Below are positions 1 through 10,994 of a DNA stretch of 64,000 nucleotides, one piece after another. The translations under genes were made by a program, and so were the position numbers. The notes below the pieces were generated by a model, which worked only from the letters and a program-made list of their open reading frames with translations, ran no database searches and was not told where the DNA came from. Source of the DNA: Acridotheres tristis. Lineage: Eukaryota > Chordata > Aves > Passeriformes > Sturnidae. The stretch spans positions 50,922,616-50,986,615 of the forward strand of contig CM072919.1 of the NCBI GenBank assembly GCA_037013685.1, in the 5' to 3' direction. Every line of letters begins with the position of its first letter. The stretch's first letter is position 1.

Positions 1-1666
1 GTGTCATTTTTCACTTGGTGGCCCACGACTACAACTTGTGCCACAAAATGTCAGTATATCAGATTCAGTCATGTCTCTTTATGTATCACAGTGCTGAGTT
101 AAAACATACATTGAAAGGGCTCAAAGAGAGCCTTTCAAAGAAACCCAGATGTTCTTCATCAGAATATATTTTTGCCTTTCTTTTGGTCCAGACATAAATC
201 CTGTGGCTTGGGAAAAAGATTTCTGATTTTTTCACTTAAAGTATGTTTTATTTGCTGTGGTTTTGGCAGTTTTTGACATCAGAGAAGTTCTTTCGTAATT
301 TCCCCATGGCAGTAGTGGTACACTGGCTGAGATGTGCTCTTACATTAGGGTTTAGGTACATTTTTACCAGGAAAATTAGTTGAGTGGAGCCTTCTAGAGC
401 CCTTGAGCATTCTGAAATGTTAAAATCTAAGACATTTTCTTGACATTTTTGTTAAAGAAAGAGCATGCAGATTTTCACGATCATTATATTTTTTAAAAAT
501 GCCCTTTTTTACATTAGGAGTAGGGTAAAAAGTTTCCCTAATTTCATTTTGTAAAATGGCATCTTGTCATTTTAAAGTATTTCAGGATTTCTTCCAGTGC
601 TGCATACATGCATGACAGTAGTCTGCTGGGTTTCCTACAATCAAATAAACGTGCTGACAGGAAATGCTGCCCATGGAAAGAATAGTTTTGCAGAAAAAGG
701 GGTTAGACATCAGAACTAAAGAACAGCAACACAGAAATGAAAACTAATACAGTACAGGTACATACCTGTCAGAACTAGAGAGGAAAGTGAAGAAGAGGAA
801 AGGTAGGAAACAGAACGGAGCTGACTGCTGATATATGAAGATGAGAACAAAACTGAATTGCAACAGATGATATAAAGCAACTACTATGGCTTCATAGCAA
901 AGACCTGGGATTTTTACCACTTTTTTTGTCCCTAAGTTCTCACATCGTATCATTTAAATCATTATCTGAAGGTGTATTGTATCTTTAGAAATTCTTTTGC
1001 TAAGAAAGATAATTATGTGAAGATTTCCAGGAATTTTTCAGTATTTTTATTCTCTGTTTAGGTGTAATCTTACAGATTTTGATATTTTATATTTAAAAGT
1101 CATACATTGTATTGCTCTAAATTTGAAAATTTTGTCTCACCGCAGGTGAAATAATAATTTCAACTTGGTGTAACAGAAATAAAGGGAAAAGGAATAATGA
1201 ATTAAAATGGCATTTCATACTTTCAAAACTGTTTCTCCATTTCTCTCCCTCTCTTGTTGCAGTAGTTGGATCTTTTTTTAGTTCTCCTTTCTGACATAGT
1301 AGAATTTGGGTGTGAACAGGAGCTATACACAAAACTGTGCCCAAGGATAAATCTCTCTTCTGATACAGTCCTTTTTGCCTGGACTCTTAATGCATAGTAA
1401 TGTGTGGTCTTGCTATTCCAATGCCATTAGATTTTGGTTTTAATATAAATTTCACTAGTAAAATCTCTAAGGACTTTCCTGACGTTTTAAGGTTTTTTAA
1501 ATAATGCTTTCTCTTGCAGGTGAATGATACCACTGGAGAAACAAACCATTTCCTTATTTTTAAATTTTGAAATCTTGATGTGACTTTTTAAAACTTTATG
1601 TTTACTGCTTGGATTCATTTGGGTAATTTTATTTTTTATTTTATTTTTTTTGTTTGTTTGTTTCAG
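1..1666 (+). other. PTPRD: PTPRD intron, 3' part (upstream of first Ig1 exon)
   Basis: AT-rich non-coding sequence ending in a T-rich tract and the AG acceptor at 1665-1666. The tract (about 1626-1664) is mostly T with TTTG units. The exon behind it starts at the second base of a codon, so this is a phase 1 intron. The exon carrying the signal peptide must lie upstream of the window. The short open frames here (for example 744-953 and 1117-1344 on the minus strand) look like chance. No repeat element was recognised. Confidence 0.85.
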
Positions 1667-1812
1667 CACCACCAAAGTTTACAAGAACTCCCGTTGACCA
1701 GACAGGGGTTTCAGGAGGAGTTGCCTCATTCATCTGTCAAGCCACAGGAGATCCAAGACCTAAAATTGTCTGGAACAAAAAAGGAAAGAAAGTCAGCAAT
1801 CAGAGATTTGAG
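1667..1812 (+). CDS. PTPRD: PTPRD exon encoding first half of Ig-like domain 1 (partial CDS)
   Basis: Internal 146-bp exon of receptor-type protein tyrosine phosphatase delta, a single-pass presynaptic receptor of the LAR family that organises synapses through its extracellular Ig domains. It holds the last two bases of a split codon followed by 48 codons. The frame begins [13 protein letters not shown] and ends NQRFE. The first Ig cysteine is the TGT at 1735 (motif [11 protein letters not shown]), followed by the conserved Ig tryptophan (VWNKKGKK). The Lys-Lys-Gly-Lys-Lys loop at 1777-1791 matches the heparan-sulfate-binding loop known in LAR-type phosphatases. The exon is bounded by AG at 1665-1666 and donor GTATTA at 1813. 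As I remember the family, this stretch is almost identical to mammalian PTPRD and closer to it than to PTPRS or PTPRF. Some differences, such as Lys for Arg near the start, are judged from memory. An ATG-less frame continues past 1812 into the intron and should not be taken as coding. Confidence 0.95.
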
Positions 1813-2029
1813 GTATTAGGTCCATTGTTCTGTTCCTCTGAAAAACATTTTATTCCAACCTTGTTTGCAATCCCACTATGTGTGCTTTATTATTTAATTC
1901 TTTATAGAATTGACCATCAGGGATAATTCGGTAGGAATAGTCTTGTGAAGTTTTTAATTTTGAAAAGTGGTTATGCGTAGAACCATTAAAAAGAAAACTG
2001 CTTCTGCTGTTTTCTAAGACAGCATGGTT

Positions 2030-2270
2030 GATCTAAGGAGCTCTGTGGTGCCTCTGTTCAGTTTGCTGTCTCACCAAGGAGCTGGTGGGGACATCAGCTG
2101 AGCAGTGACTGCTGTCTCCCAAGAGCCAGCCACCTCCTTTTGTGACAAGGTGCATCGAGCAGGGCTTGCTTTGGCTGCTTCTGCTGCCACAACTCCTTAC
2201 CCCTGTAGAGGAAAGAGGTGAAAGGGTCGCTAGTTCCTGCTGCTGAAGAGGAAAGGTAAAACTTGTTTGC
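2030..2270. other. GC-richer, unassigned patch inside the 4.1-kb intron
   Basis: This stretch is clearly richer in G and C than its AT-rich surroundings, with many CTG/CAG-type words (for example GGAGCTGGTGGGG and GCTTCTGCTGCC). It overlaps a 112-codon open frame on the minus strand (2094-2432) and a 90-codon frame on the plus strand. Neither resembles a family I know. It may be a decayed repeat, a conserved regulatory element or nothing. Confidence 0.3.
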
Positions 2271-3705
2271 TTTTGCTTGTTTTCTTAACAATAAAATTAG
2301 GAAAAGACTTGGAGAAAGGTGTTGCTCCCCACAACCTACAGTTAAAGGAAACAGTGAAAACAATCTGCTCAAAGGATTCTGATTATCTGGGGGAAAGAAG
2401 AAAACAAGTATTATTCCCTCTTGTAGTGGCAAGAAAAATTAATGTCAGATATGGGTTGACTTTGAACATGAAGAAAAAGCTCAGGAAATGGGGGAAAGCT
2501 TCTAGAGGAGATATCAAAACTGGTACTAAGAGTGTATAATTGTCTTACATGTTTTCAGTGCCAGGTAAGAGACTTCTGTTTACTGAAAAACAGCTGTTCG
2601 AAGATTAATGATTTGTATATAGAACAGTTGTGGCATGCACTTTATGAGAAAATGGTCTAACATATAGTTTCTAACAACTGACTGAATATTGAAATCCTCT
2701 ATATTAATGTGTATTAACATTTGTGAAGATTGCTGGTCCCAGCTTTCAGGTTAGATTTTTTTAGAAGAAATGCATTTCTGCTATAAACCAGATTTATTTT
2801 CTTGATTTTTGGTTCAATAAATATCTAAAGTCATTGGAATTCACTCATTAACCATTGTAACTTCTGGCTTGTGTATTTACTACAACAGGAAAAACAAAAT
2901 CATTAATTTAAATGTTACCTCCTAGTGCCAAAAACTGTTGGCACTTTACGGAGCATATGCAGAGCTGTAATTGTCTAGAGGGATTAACACAGAAGTTTTA
3001 TCATAAATTTTACACAATTTGTCCTCTTCACAGAACTTTCACTCAAAGTGAATTTTAAACAGAGAAAGATTGAGCATGTATATGTTTACTGTGTGTTTTT
3101 CTGCAATATGTCATAGTTTAGTTCCTTAATATATTGTTTTCTAGATATGTGTGTACCTGTTTTTAAAGAGAATAAGCAAAAAATAAAAAAGTTTTATTTC
3201 CATAAAAATTATTTGAATAACTATATTTTTGTAACTATAAAAAAACATCTTAAAATGTTTAAAAAATGCCTTTAGTGGACTGTTGAACAAACAGTATAGC
3301 CAAGTAAGAGGGAGTGTATTTCAAAGAAATAGATGGCACTTGCCAAGTGTTTTATAATTTTTATCATGTCCGCTGACCAGAGCAGTTACAAGGTGTGCAT
3401 ACCAAATCATTATTATAAGCAGCTTCTCTTCCTGTTCAAAGTAAGGTGGTTATTCATGCCATAGAATCACTAAATAAGAAAAGAACAGTAGAAATGAGAT
3501 TCAAAAAGACATATGAAACATTTGGGAAGCAAGAAATGTCTGAGATTTTCAGCTGGACCAGTAAGAGAGTATTTAGTTTGGTTTCTTTTCCTATTCTTTC
3601 ACATTAATATTTTATATATTTCTCTGAGTTACTTAATGATGAAAGACATTAAAGTGTTTTACCTGAACACTTGTCTTCATATAAATACAGCTAAACAGTA
3701 AATAC

Positions 3706-4075
3706 AGTTCGAAAGGACTCTAGTGGTCCATCTTTCCCACATGCTTTCCCAGGGATGCGGCGATTTACTTTTCTGTAATTTAATGAACCTGGGGAGTCTC
3801 CTACAGGGTTTCGTGAAACTTGTCATGATTATTTGTACCTGCCATAACTCTTTTGCTGGAACTTGATGTATGCAGTAACTGGAGAACTAATAGTTTATTT
3901 CCTCTCTTTGACTGTTTATATATTTGAAGACTATTGTCATTGAAATTTCTTTCTCGGCAGCTAATTCTCCCAGCTTATTGAGAATAGCAGTGAAAGCTAG
4001 GCATTGCTTCTGAAATTAAAATACACAGTAAGACCTTGAGGGTCTTCTCTATTAATCTTTCAGCTTTTATTTATA
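3706..4075 (-). mobile_element. Ancient, degenerate CR1/L3-like 3' end
   Basis: Read on the minus strand this resembles the 3' tail of old amniote CR1/L3 LINEs. On the plus strand one sees a degraded form of the usual start (GAAAGGACTCTAGTGGTCCA), then the typical later words TTTGAAGACTATTGTCAT and TTCTCCCAGCTTATTGAG. Divergence is high, so the limits are approximate and the class is judged from memory of the repeat's layout. Confidence 0.45.
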
Positions 4076-4975
4076 TTGCAGATACAGACTCTGAATGAGG
4101 ATCTTTTCTCCTCTTCCTTCAAATTAATTCAAATAATGGTTATTACAAAAATCTGATTTAATTTGCTGAGAAGTCCTTCTCAGAGGAAGTTAAAATGGAA
4201 CAGAAAAGGGAAAAATAAAAGTTAAAAATGAGATCATTCTACCCTGTGTGCAAAACTGAAAAAATCTCTGTCATAAAAAAAAATAAAATCTCATTCAGTA
4301 GATGGGGAAGAGTTAGGATTTAACTAGCTGTCATATGCAGGAAAGGGGAGAACTCATCATATGAAAAATAAATCCCTTTTATGGTGCATATTTTTGAGAC
4401 ACCGGACTTGAAACTTAGTCTCTGCAGTATTGCCCAATGCAGTCTGCTGCAATTGTTTTCAGTGTCTGTCCAGATACGTTTATTCAGAATTCAGGTTTAA
4501 ATAATAGCAATTACTCTTTTTAAGTATGTCTGTGACTATACAGATCCTGTGCTCACATTTTTTATCTGTAAATCGTCCGTCTGACTGCTTAAAGATGGTG
4601 AGATCTTTTTCTCCCTCATAAATGTCAATTTATCAAGAGTTCTATTATTTGTTTAATTGTGCTAATACCAGGTGTGTATTTTGTCTTGTGGAGATTTGTT
4701 TAATGGCTTTACTGAAACAACAAGAAAAAGTAATACATCCTATGGGCTATCAAACAAATTCAGTATCAAAAAACCCCAGGGTTTTTATCTTACTTTCACT
4801 GCTCCCAATGCTAAGCAGAAACCGAGCAATTCCTACAATGAAAATAGTGAGATGCAGGGCATATTTACCATAATTTCTAACCCTGGACTTTATATCTCTC
4901 TTATTGTCAACATGTACAGAGATCTGTCAGGTTGCTTGTGTGAAAATAAGACAGAAAGACATAAATGTACAGATA

Positions 4976-4980
<5 letters not shown>

Positions 4981-5006
<26 letters not shown>
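4981..5006. repeat. (AT)13 microsatellite
   Basis: Uninterrupted AT dinucleotide run of 26 bases, preceded by GATATGTAC and followed by GTAGATACGTAGATC. It lies inside the intron between the two Ig1 exons. Confidence 0.97.
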
Positions 5007-5920
5007 GTAGATACGTAGATCACTTTATGCATGTATGTATAGATGATGGACAGATATTAATTATTTTATAGAGGAAAACAAAATTCAAAAATTGTCCTTT
5101 GTTTATAACTGCTATTTATCTGAGAACTGATATCTCTCAGTGATTTTTCTAAATTTATTTTTTTAAAAGTAGATTAAACAGATTATTGCTATTACTTAAT
5201 TATTAAGAAGGTTTTTTCCAGGACCTGTGAACCATTGCAGTACTCACCAATATTTGATGTGATTCTGACTGCAGATCAAGAAGGAAATAAGATCTGTTCA
5301 GTGAATTTTCTCATATAAATGTTATTACTTCTTGTGTGAATATTGCAATTTTATAATGAAATCTTAGATTGGCTTTATTATTTAGTCTCCTGAATTATCA
5401 CTTTGTTGGATAAATTTGCTTATTTTGTAGGTTAAGTACAAAGCTAAACTGAGTCATCCTGTTTAGTTGAGAAATTGCAGTTTTAAACTTTGGAGCCAAA
5501 TGAATGAGGGAACTGCACTCGGCGAGTAGAGAGGGAATAGAGCCGGCAGCAATTAAAATGAATGTAACTGTTATTTAAAGATAGAGTACTTTAGCTAAGG
5601 GATCGCAGACTTTTCTTTCTTACAGCCCTTGTTTGCTGGGTTGTTTTGGGTTTTTTTGTTTGTTCGTTTGTTTTTTTGTCCTGTATTTCTTGAAGCTATA
5701 TTAAAGTGGCCACTGAGTACTCACTGAACAGCAATATGTGTTCCAAGTGTTGCCACTTAAACGTTTTCCCATATGACTGGAATTTGTCCTGGTACATAAA
5801 TTTGAAAAACGAACCTGTCTTTGGTGACTTGAATACCAGCAGGCCACTGCTCGTGAACAGATGAGCTGAGGGATAGGTATTTGTAACAACATCTGTGACA
5901 GCTTTTGTTTCCTTTTATAG

Positions 5921-6062
5921 GTAATAGAGTTTGATGATGGATCTGGATCAGTTCTCAGAATACAACCACTGCGTACACCACGAGATGAAGCTATTTATGA
6001 ATGTGTGGCTTCCAACAGTGTTGGCGAAATAAGTGTGTCCACGAGACTCACTGTGTTACGTG
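5921..6062 (+). CDS. PTPRD: PTPRD exon encoding second half of Ig-like domain 1 (partial CDS)
   Basis: Internal 142-bp exon, in frame with 1667-1812: 47 complete codons from [11 protein letters not shown] to TRLTVLR, plus the first base (G) of the next codon. The second disulfide cysteine is the TGT at 6002, in the Ig signature [11 protein letters not shown]. With the cysteine at 1735 it closes the Ig1 disulfide. The arginine-containing strand ([11 protein letters not shown]) lies next to the lysine loop in the folded domain of this family. The acceptor is TATAG and the donor is GTGAGT at 6063. The outgoing phase (1) equals the phase entering the previous exon, so the pair forms a symmetric 288-nt Ig module, as expected for LAR-family genes. 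One residue in SNSVG appears to differ from mammals (SNNVG), from memory. Confidence 0.95.
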
Positions 6063-9000
6063 GTGAGTTCTTTCTAAGCATAACTAAGTCACTTTACAGA
6101 GCTCAAAGTACTTCATTGTTGTAAAGTTGTGATTTTCTCTGGCAAAGTTAAATGCAGTTCTTTACAGCTGGACCTTACTATAGTCCTGATGCTGTTCATT
6201 ATAAACTTTTTTACATAATACTTGACCACCATGTTTGTGACTTTTGACCATAAAATGGTAATGTGAGTATGTAGGGTATGACAGAAGAAATGAAGAATGA
6301 AGAAAAGAAGAATTAAGTGAAAGAGAAGAAATAAGCCACACACAACAGGTTATATCAATTACTACTCTAGACAACCACTTTATGAATGCATTTGTCTCGC
6401 ATTTTAGTGCTGCCCTGGGTACCTTAGCTTTGTTCAATCAGCATTTACATAGAAATTTGCTCAATTAACAGTGTCCTTGAAAAGTTGCATGAACAGTTTT
6501 TAGATGAGGTTAAGCTGCTGCAAAATTTCCACCACAAGAGGCAATCATAAAAAAGGTGAAGGCTTCTTCCTCTTCAAAGATATGTCACCTGAACTGTACT
6601 GTTTTAATAAGTTTTGAAAACAGTAAAGAAAAAAATCAATTTTTTCAATGCTGTAAGGGGTGAGGATATTAATGTACTGCCAAGCCTACTGTCTAGATAA
6701 TACTCAGAGCAGAAAATACTAGTAGTCAAACGACCTGAATGTTTCGTTTTGTCACCTGGAAATTAATAGACAGTGGATTTGAAGACACTTCATGGAATAT
6801 CAAACTCTTCTGTTTGCCGGGCTGGCTTTATGACTGAAGATTACTCTCTAGTATTTTGATATTATATAGCATTACAAGGTTTGCAGAATTATTAGGTGCC
6901 TCTTTATAGAAATTGCAGATGATTAAACAGCTTTACAGAATTTAGAGGAAAATTTGTGGTATATATAATTGCAGTATGTTTCTTTCTTGATCCTCTATCC
7001 CAAGCAATATAGGATGACAAGAAGATTTCTTTTTCCTGTTATTTTCTGAAGTGGGATTTTTACTGGAAAAAAATTCTATAATTTTATTAGCTATTTTAAT
7101 TATTACAGACAGTCCTGACATTAACATTGGAGACAACTAGTAACACTGTGTGCAAACCTTTTCAGTATTTAAAATTGTTACCTATAATGCCATGATTGTT
7201 TTGTATATTGTCGTTTAAAAATGCTTCCCCATCTAGCCAATGAAAACAGGAAGATTGGTAGATTGATGTTTTAATAGCACCTCTTCTTAACTCCCTGAGA
7301 AAAGATTTTGTCTTTATTAAGGGGTAGGAGCACTTTCTGTGTACAGCTTTCACATAGTTTAAAATAAACATAAAATGAAACTTTTATATTTTATTAAAAG
7401 TTTTGCAAATAAACGGAGATTGGGAAGAGGAGCAAGGAAAAGCAAAGAACAGTGTGTGAACTCCGTGGAAATAGTATTCTTTGTCTTCATAGTTTCTTGT
7501 AATGTATTTACAAGACTACTGAACATGAAATATGCACACGTGTGTTTTGAAAGAGTGTGCTCTAAACCAAAGTTCTCATTTTGGCTTTTGTAGAGAAGCA
7601 ACATATCTCTCATATCTCTCTCATGGCCCTCATATCTCTCTACCAAGAACCACAGCAGTTACAAAAGATAGAGGGGTTGTCTGAGTTTCAAAACTGACTG
7701 ACTATTCAACGTGGTCTCTTTCTTTACTAGTATTATTGATTATTAATCAATTTCTTGTAAAGCATATGTAGCTTTGCTGCCTATTTTTTTGCTTGATAGT
7801 AAGAGCAATAATAGTGGCTCAGTGCGTACTTCAGGCAGCACTAGTATTGCATCCTGTTTTAAAAGCAGTGCATAATGATATGCATATGCAAATGACTAAT
7901 GAAAAAATATTACTGGTTATGAAGTTAAAATTAAAATAAATTTCAAGTTTAATTAAATATTTTAATTAAAACCACTGAAATATAAAGACTGAGTATTGTA
8001 TCCAACCATAATACATACGGCTTTTGCAACTGCTGAAATATATTTGCCCCAGGAGTAGATTTATGGGTTTAATCTGAAACTGGGAACGAGAGTATGAGAA
8101 CTCATGAACATACTGTGACTGTGGATTTAGATAAAGGGGTGACGTCGGAGAAAGCAAGGAGCCTGCAGAGAAACAGGGCATTATTAGAAAGTTTTGGTGG
8201 GGTTAAAATTTGAATTGCTAAAAGTACAATGGTTTGCTGTATTACTTCCCAAGACATGGCATAATTCAGTGCTAAAGGCATTAGCCTAGAAGATAATTCT
8301 ATTATTGCAAAGCCTCTACATTGCAAACTTAGACAAATCTTCACCTTGTAGAGTTTGCTGCAGTAGTATTGTGGAAAAACACTCTACTGATGATGCCTTT
8401 TTGGGAAAGAGTGCCTCTGCCTCACATAGCTGCTGGAGGAATAAATATATATTATAGATGTGAACACGAATTAACTAGATTTAATGAAATACACAATAGA
8501 GTAGAGTGAGTTGGATCTGTGGTTACTTAAGCTTTATTCATCCCTGCGGTATGTATGTGACTCTGGATTGAAGAAGATGCCTATATAACTTTCATATGTT
8601 CTTCTGATTGTTCTGTAGTGGTTCTATCACAGACTTAGCTTTGCATTTGTACTTCTTGCAAGATGTCACCCAGAGGCGGAAGTCAGATTCAGCCGACAAG
8701 TATTGCAACCCTAATAGGGAATGTCAGTGAAATCAGGGTGATTCCAGGAGCAGAAGTGTCTACCTACATTCATTTTGTTTGATTGTTTAGCAAATCCCAG
8801 CTTGACTGCTAAAAACCATTTCTTCAGCATGGAACAGCAACGTTTTTGCTGATACATCTGTGTCCTTATAGCTAAATTTGTCACTTTTTCTGAGGCCATG
8901 TAGAGTAACAAGTTCCATGCATTACAGATGCTGCCATGTTTTGTTAGGTTACTATACTATGGCCAATTCTTAGTATTTGGATTTCAAAGAGCTATGAGTA

Positions 9001-9394
9001 TAAAAAAATTTTTAGCTTCTAGGTGTTGAAAGATTAAAGTGTGAGAAGGAAGAAGGGCAGAAAAGGCATCTACAGATGATAATATTTCAAGGCCTTACCA
9101 GAGACAATATATTGGATCCTTTTTGCTGTTACTAGAGTAAATCGGGAAATATTCCAGGCTAAAGTTGCACTTGTTAGGCTGAATATTGTGAGAGTCTGGA
9201 CGAAGAATGAATGTCTGAAATAACTGGAAACTACTCTTGATTTTCTGTATATAAAGACAGATTCACCCATATGAAAACGTTGAATTTGAAGCGAAGCAAG
9301 ACCTGCAAAGTCTGGAAGTTGTCTGTCAGAGACAAGCAGACAAGAGGAGTCCATGCTATTTATTTTGAAGCTCTTTGTTTTGAAAGTTTGTGCT
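6063..9394. other. Intronic stretch without recognised repeats
   Basis: AT-rich unique-looking sequence. Short open frames such as 7359-7646 (-) and 9070-9354 (-) resemble nothing known. The only item that stood out is the octamer-rich cluster at 7735-7895. Confidence 0.6.
7735..7895. promoter_or_regulatory. Candidate homeodomain/POU binding cluster
   Basis: Contains TTGATTATTAATCAA near 7736-7750, a near-palindromic homeodomain-type site, and ATGCATATGCAAAT at 7880-7893. The second holds a perfect octamer (ATGCAAAT, 7886-7893) overlapping a half-palindrome of the type bound by POU dimers. Such motifs are common in neural enhancers, and PTPRD is a neural gene. AT-rich DNA produces these words by chance, so function is only a suggestion. 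Confidence 0.2.
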
Positions 9395-9399
9395 GAGAA

Positions 9400-10052
9400 A
9401 CATAAGAGTATTGGTGCTTAATGTACATGCCTTTCTAGCCAAGAATGCCAGTGGTGTCCTGGGGAGCATTAGAGGGACCATTGCCAGCAGGTTGAGGGAG
9501 GTGATCCTCCCCATCTACTCAGCCCTGGTGAGGCCAAATCCGGAGTTCTGTGTCCAGTTCTGGGCTCCTCAGTACAAGAGAGACGTGGAGTTGCTGGAGC
9601 AAGTCCAGCAAAGGTCTACAAAGATGATGAGGGGATTTGAGCATCTCTTTTGTGAGGAAAGGCTTAGGGAAATGGTCGTGTTTAGCCTGGAGAAGAGATG
9701 ATTGAGAGGGGATCCTATCGATGTTTATAAGTAACTGAAAGGAAAGTGCAAAGAAGATGAACCAGGCTCTTCTCAGTGGTGCCAAGCAAAAGGACAAGAC
9801 GTAAGAGGAATTAAAACTCATTCACAGGAAGTTCCATCAGAACTTGAAGAAGTGCTTTAGTGTGGAGGTAACTGTGCACACTGCAACAGATTGCCCAGGG
9901 CTGTTGTGGAGTCTCCCTCACTGGGGATATTCAGGGATTATCTGGATGCAATCCTGTGCAATCTATTCTCAGCTGACCCTGTTTGAGCAGGGAGGTTGGA
10001 CGTGATGATCCCATTGCAGTCTCTTTCAACCCTATCTGTTTTGTGATCCATG
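9400..10052 (+). mobile_element. CR1 LINE, 5'-truncated 3' end
   Basis: The plus strand encodes the C-terminal end of CR1 ORF2: [49 protein letters not shown]. This is followed by a TGA at the place where CR1 normally reads on. After that comes the 3' non-coding part with the usual pattern (TTGCCCAGGGCTGTTGTGGA, TGGACGTGATGATCCCATTG) ending near TTTTGTGATCC at about 10049. The catalytic part of the reverse transcriptase is missing, as expected for a 5'-truncated insertion. Confidence 0.93.
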
Positions 10053-10927
10053 TATAAGCAATAAAAAGAAATAAAGTGTAGGATCTTCCTATACTCCCCA
10101 GACATTAGAGATGAAATAGCTTGTCTTTTACTGTCCATTCATTTCACGTTAAAGCCACCTAAATCTGTCTTTTGGTCTTGTCAATGGTGGATATCAAACA
10201 TTTTCCCTAGTTGTAGAGCAAAGGTTCAAGTGTATATGCACCATCTAGTTATATACAGTCTATAAATTGTTCAGGAGGGAGGAAATAGTTGCTTCCTTCT
10301 AGTAAAGAAACCAGCAGCAATTCTGTTCCATTAATTTTCAGGAATCCCACTTTTCATTTTGATTTTTTTTTTAATTTCTTTATAAAGTTTTATCAAGACC
10401 ATGTGGGCATCAAAAAGCCTTAGCTTCAGCTACTGCTAAGGTGTATGAATAAAGCACAGAAGTGTGCAGGTTTTAAATAAGGAAGTGGAGCACAATACGT
10501 ATATTCTAATGTTGCTCCTGTTTGCTCTGTTTCCCTTGCTGTCTGGAAAGTAGAAGGAGAGACTACAACAGGGCATTTATGCAGAAGGCAGTTTGTTTGT
10601 CTTGACACACGATTTTCTCTTATTCTTGTTGATTATGTTGATACTCTGCATGACAAAAATACTGACATACAGCATCAGCGTACCACAGGCAGTATGTAAG
10701 CCTGAAAGAAGTACAATTTCTTTGGGAAGTGCCTTGGGTGGTTATTCCTTTTGATATTATTAGAAACTAATCAATTCAGTGTCAAACATTCACTGCTGAA
10801 ATAAAATGAAATTGATAAAAAACCTAAATATTTACTGTAGTGTTTTCCTGTCCATTGATACACATAGATACTGAGATAATTGTGATTTTTTTGTGAGACT
10901 CTCAGAAGTGCACAACATTTCCACGTT

Positions 10928-10994
10928 GAAACAAAAAACAACACCGAAACTAGACAAAAACAACAACCAAACAAAAAAGACCCCTAAAAAATTC
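10928..10994. repeat. A/C-rich low-complexity run
   Basis: Mostly AAAACA and ACAAC words (for example CAAACAAAAAAGACCCC). Similar runs occur at about 29800-29925 and, in the complementary sense, at 18143-18199. Confidence 0.7.

Larger units (their letters stand above)
1813..5920 (+). other. PTPRD: PTPRD intron between the two Ig1 exons (4108 bp, phase 0)
   Basis: Runs from GTATTA at 1813 to TATAG at 5916-5920. The codon before it (GAG) and the one after (GTA) are both complete, so the phase is 0. The 3' end has a pyrimidine-rich tract (about 5901-5917). It contains a locally GC-richer patch at about 2030-2270, a degenerate old CR1/L3-like tail at about 3706-4075, an (AT)13 repeat at 4981-5006 and a T/G-rich run near 5640-5680. 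No alternative exon with a credible Ig or linker frame was seen. Confidence 0.9.

Noticed and set aside
1598..1819. 73-codon plus frame overlapping the Ig1 exon
   Set aside because: Wrong frame relative to the Ig domain; a shadow.
1654..1926. 90-codon plus-strand frame covering the first Ig1 exon
   Set aside because: Only 1667-1812 is exon. The start lies in the pyrimidine tract (non-ATG) and the end in the intron past the GTATTA donor.
3451..3475. CATAGAATCAC as a CR1 3' tail
   Set aside because: A single short match with no CR1 sequence following.
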